This document shows, piece after piece, positions 63,335-64,000 of a stretch of 64,000 nt of DNA. The stretch lies in the NCBI GenBank assembly GCA_945877575.1, contig CAMDUE010000001.1, positions 310,001 through 374,000 on the forward strand, read 5' to 3'. Both the position numbers and the translations under genes were made by a program. This DNA is from Chitinophaga pinensis. GTDB taxonomy: Bacteria; Bacteroidota; Bacteroidia; NS11-12g; UBA955. Each line of letters opens with the position of its first letter. Positions within the stretch are counted from its first letter, which is position 1. Under the pieces are notes generated by a model, which was given only the letters and a program-made list of their open reading frames with translations, was not told where the DNA came from and ran no database searches.

Positions 63335-64000
63335 TTAAAATTTCAACCCATTATTCAGAAAAAATGTGGCCGGCAACAATAAAGATTCCGGATCAAACTG
63401 AAAAACCGTCTTAAGTTCAGGCATATAGATTGTGCATTGATCTAAGCTGTTTGCTGCTATGAACTTCCATTGTGTTTCAGGATTTAGTCTATTTTCATAC
63501 AGTTGATCTGAATTCAATACGATGCTCTTATTCAATCCATTCTGATTTGGAGTTTTTTCAATTGCAACCCATTCGTTGAAACCCATAACTACTTTGATGA
63601 AATTCAAACTTTTTTTCTGAATATCGCCCAGTAAAAGCTTAGAATCAACATTATTATTGTTTTCTAAATAGGCGGAAACAATGGGACTCAAGAAATTTCT
63701 CCATGATTTTTCATCAAATTTCAGATAAATGTAACGTCGTTTTTGTGAAAATGTAGAGCTTTCTATTAACTGTAAAATAATGTAACGGTCACTGTCTGAA
63801 CTCTGTACTCCAAAAACCAAAACATGAATATTTACCCATTTTTTGTATTTATGGAATTTTCCAGAATTCAATAACTCTATCTTGATATTTCCACCAGAAT
63901 ATAAACTATCCGATTTCATCAAAAATTCTAAAACGTTGTTCTCCAATTGACGTTCAACTTCAGAGGAGTAAAAGCCCTTGAGCTTAGTAGTTAAATCTAA
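63335..64000 (-). CDS. Protein of unknown function (5' end beyond right window edge)
   Basis: An open minus-strand frame runs from the stop at 63335 to the edge without a stop, 221 residues, so the N-terminus lies outside. A TTG at 63946 would give a 203-residue form, but the frame stays open beyond it (LDLTTKLKGFYSSEVERQ and so on), so the gene is probably longer. It is not Cys-rich and has no clear membrane helix; charged, aromatic and beta-prone segments predominate. I do not recognise the family. It is followed by the pirin gene in the same direction after 40 bases. Confidence 0.6.
   Translation of the reverse strand, partial: LDLTTKLKGFYSSEVERQLENNVLEFLMKSDSLYSGGNIKIELLNSGKFHKYKKWVNIHVLVFGVQSSDSDRYIILQLIESSTFSQKRRYIYLKFDEKSWRNFLSPIVSAYLENNNNVDSKLLLGDIQKKSLNFIKVVMGFNEWVAIEKTPNQNGLNKSIVLNSDQLYENRLNPETQWKFIAANSLDQCTIYMPELKTVFQFDPESLLLPATFFLNNGLKF

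Overview
The window is an AT-rich bacterial chromosome segment from a member of the Bacteroidota, probably an aquatic, carotenoid-making and possibly rhodopsin-bearing lineage. Four things point there. It has type IX secretion (T9SS) genes (PorU, PorV, a PorP/SprF-like protein, GldJ) and two very large cargo proteins with type-B (CHU_C) C-terminal sorting domains. Promoters follow the Bacteroidota pattern (TTTG about 17-21 bases before TAnnTTTG), and Shine-Dalgarno sequences are mostly absent. HU-CCDC81/SPOR and DUF4920 proteins are present. A lycopene cyclase fused to a Brp/Blh beta-carotene cleavage enzyme implies retinal synthesis. I see no insertion sequence, prophage, CRISPR array or rRNA operon; the genes are tightly packed and nothing suggests a recent island.

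Layout. 0-5.6 kb: the N-terminal part of a SNF2-type helicase (cut by the left edge), a free methionine-sulfoxide reductase, then an MFS transporter, RNase R and a polyprenyl diphosphate synthase in a row. 5.6-9.5 kb: a giant T9SS type-B cargo protein. 9.5-13.8 kb: fmt, an ECF sigma factor with a small companion gene, a 2-oxoglutarate/Fe(II) oxygenase, an acyl-CoA thioesterase, and ribosomal proteins L27 and L21. 13.9-18.8 kb: an outer-membrane barrel, an HU/SPOR protein, a TonB-like protein and folC in one operon. 18.9-23.5 kb: a second giant, cysteine-rich type-B cargo. 23.6-32.8 kb: aminopeptidase P, pcm, a Gfo/Idh-like protein, a lipoprotein overlapping a sugar-phosphate transferase, then an ABC exporter membrane subunit with no ATPase domain, a HlyD-like adaptor and a TolC-like channel. 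32.9-38.4 kb: gyrB, an FtsX/LolC-type permease, a NamZ-like DUF1343 muramidase, a DUF4920 lipoprotein and a small secreted protein. 38.5-42 kb: biotin carboxylase, biotin carrier and carboxyltransferase. 42-49.8 kb: the T9SS block, porU-porV on one strand and porP-like and gldJ divergent on the other. 49.8-50.4 kb: tRNA-Gly and RNase P RNA. 50.5-58.9 kb: gatB coupled to a six-gene Dlt-like surface acylation operon. 59-64 kb: a YdcF protein, a secreted protein, the CrtY-Blh fusion, a pirin with a Tat-like leader, and an unknown protein cut by the right edge.

How the genes work together. The most unusual unit is 51,981-58,934. A DltA-like adenylation enzyme loads an acyl or aminoacyl group on a stand-alone carrier protein. 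An MBOAT membrane protein would pass the group across the membrane, and two SGNH-fold proteins, one with two LysM peptidoglycan-binding domains, would place it on or remove it from a wall or surface glycan. A GNAT acetyltransferase sits inside the operon. The logic is that of D-alanylation of teichoic acid, which this Gram-negative phylum lacks, so the acceptor is probably peptidoglycan or another envelope glycan. Other points of interest are the CrtY-Blh fusion, the ATPase-less exporter, and four genes whose promoter core ends exactly four bases before the ATG, which predicts leaderless mRNAs.
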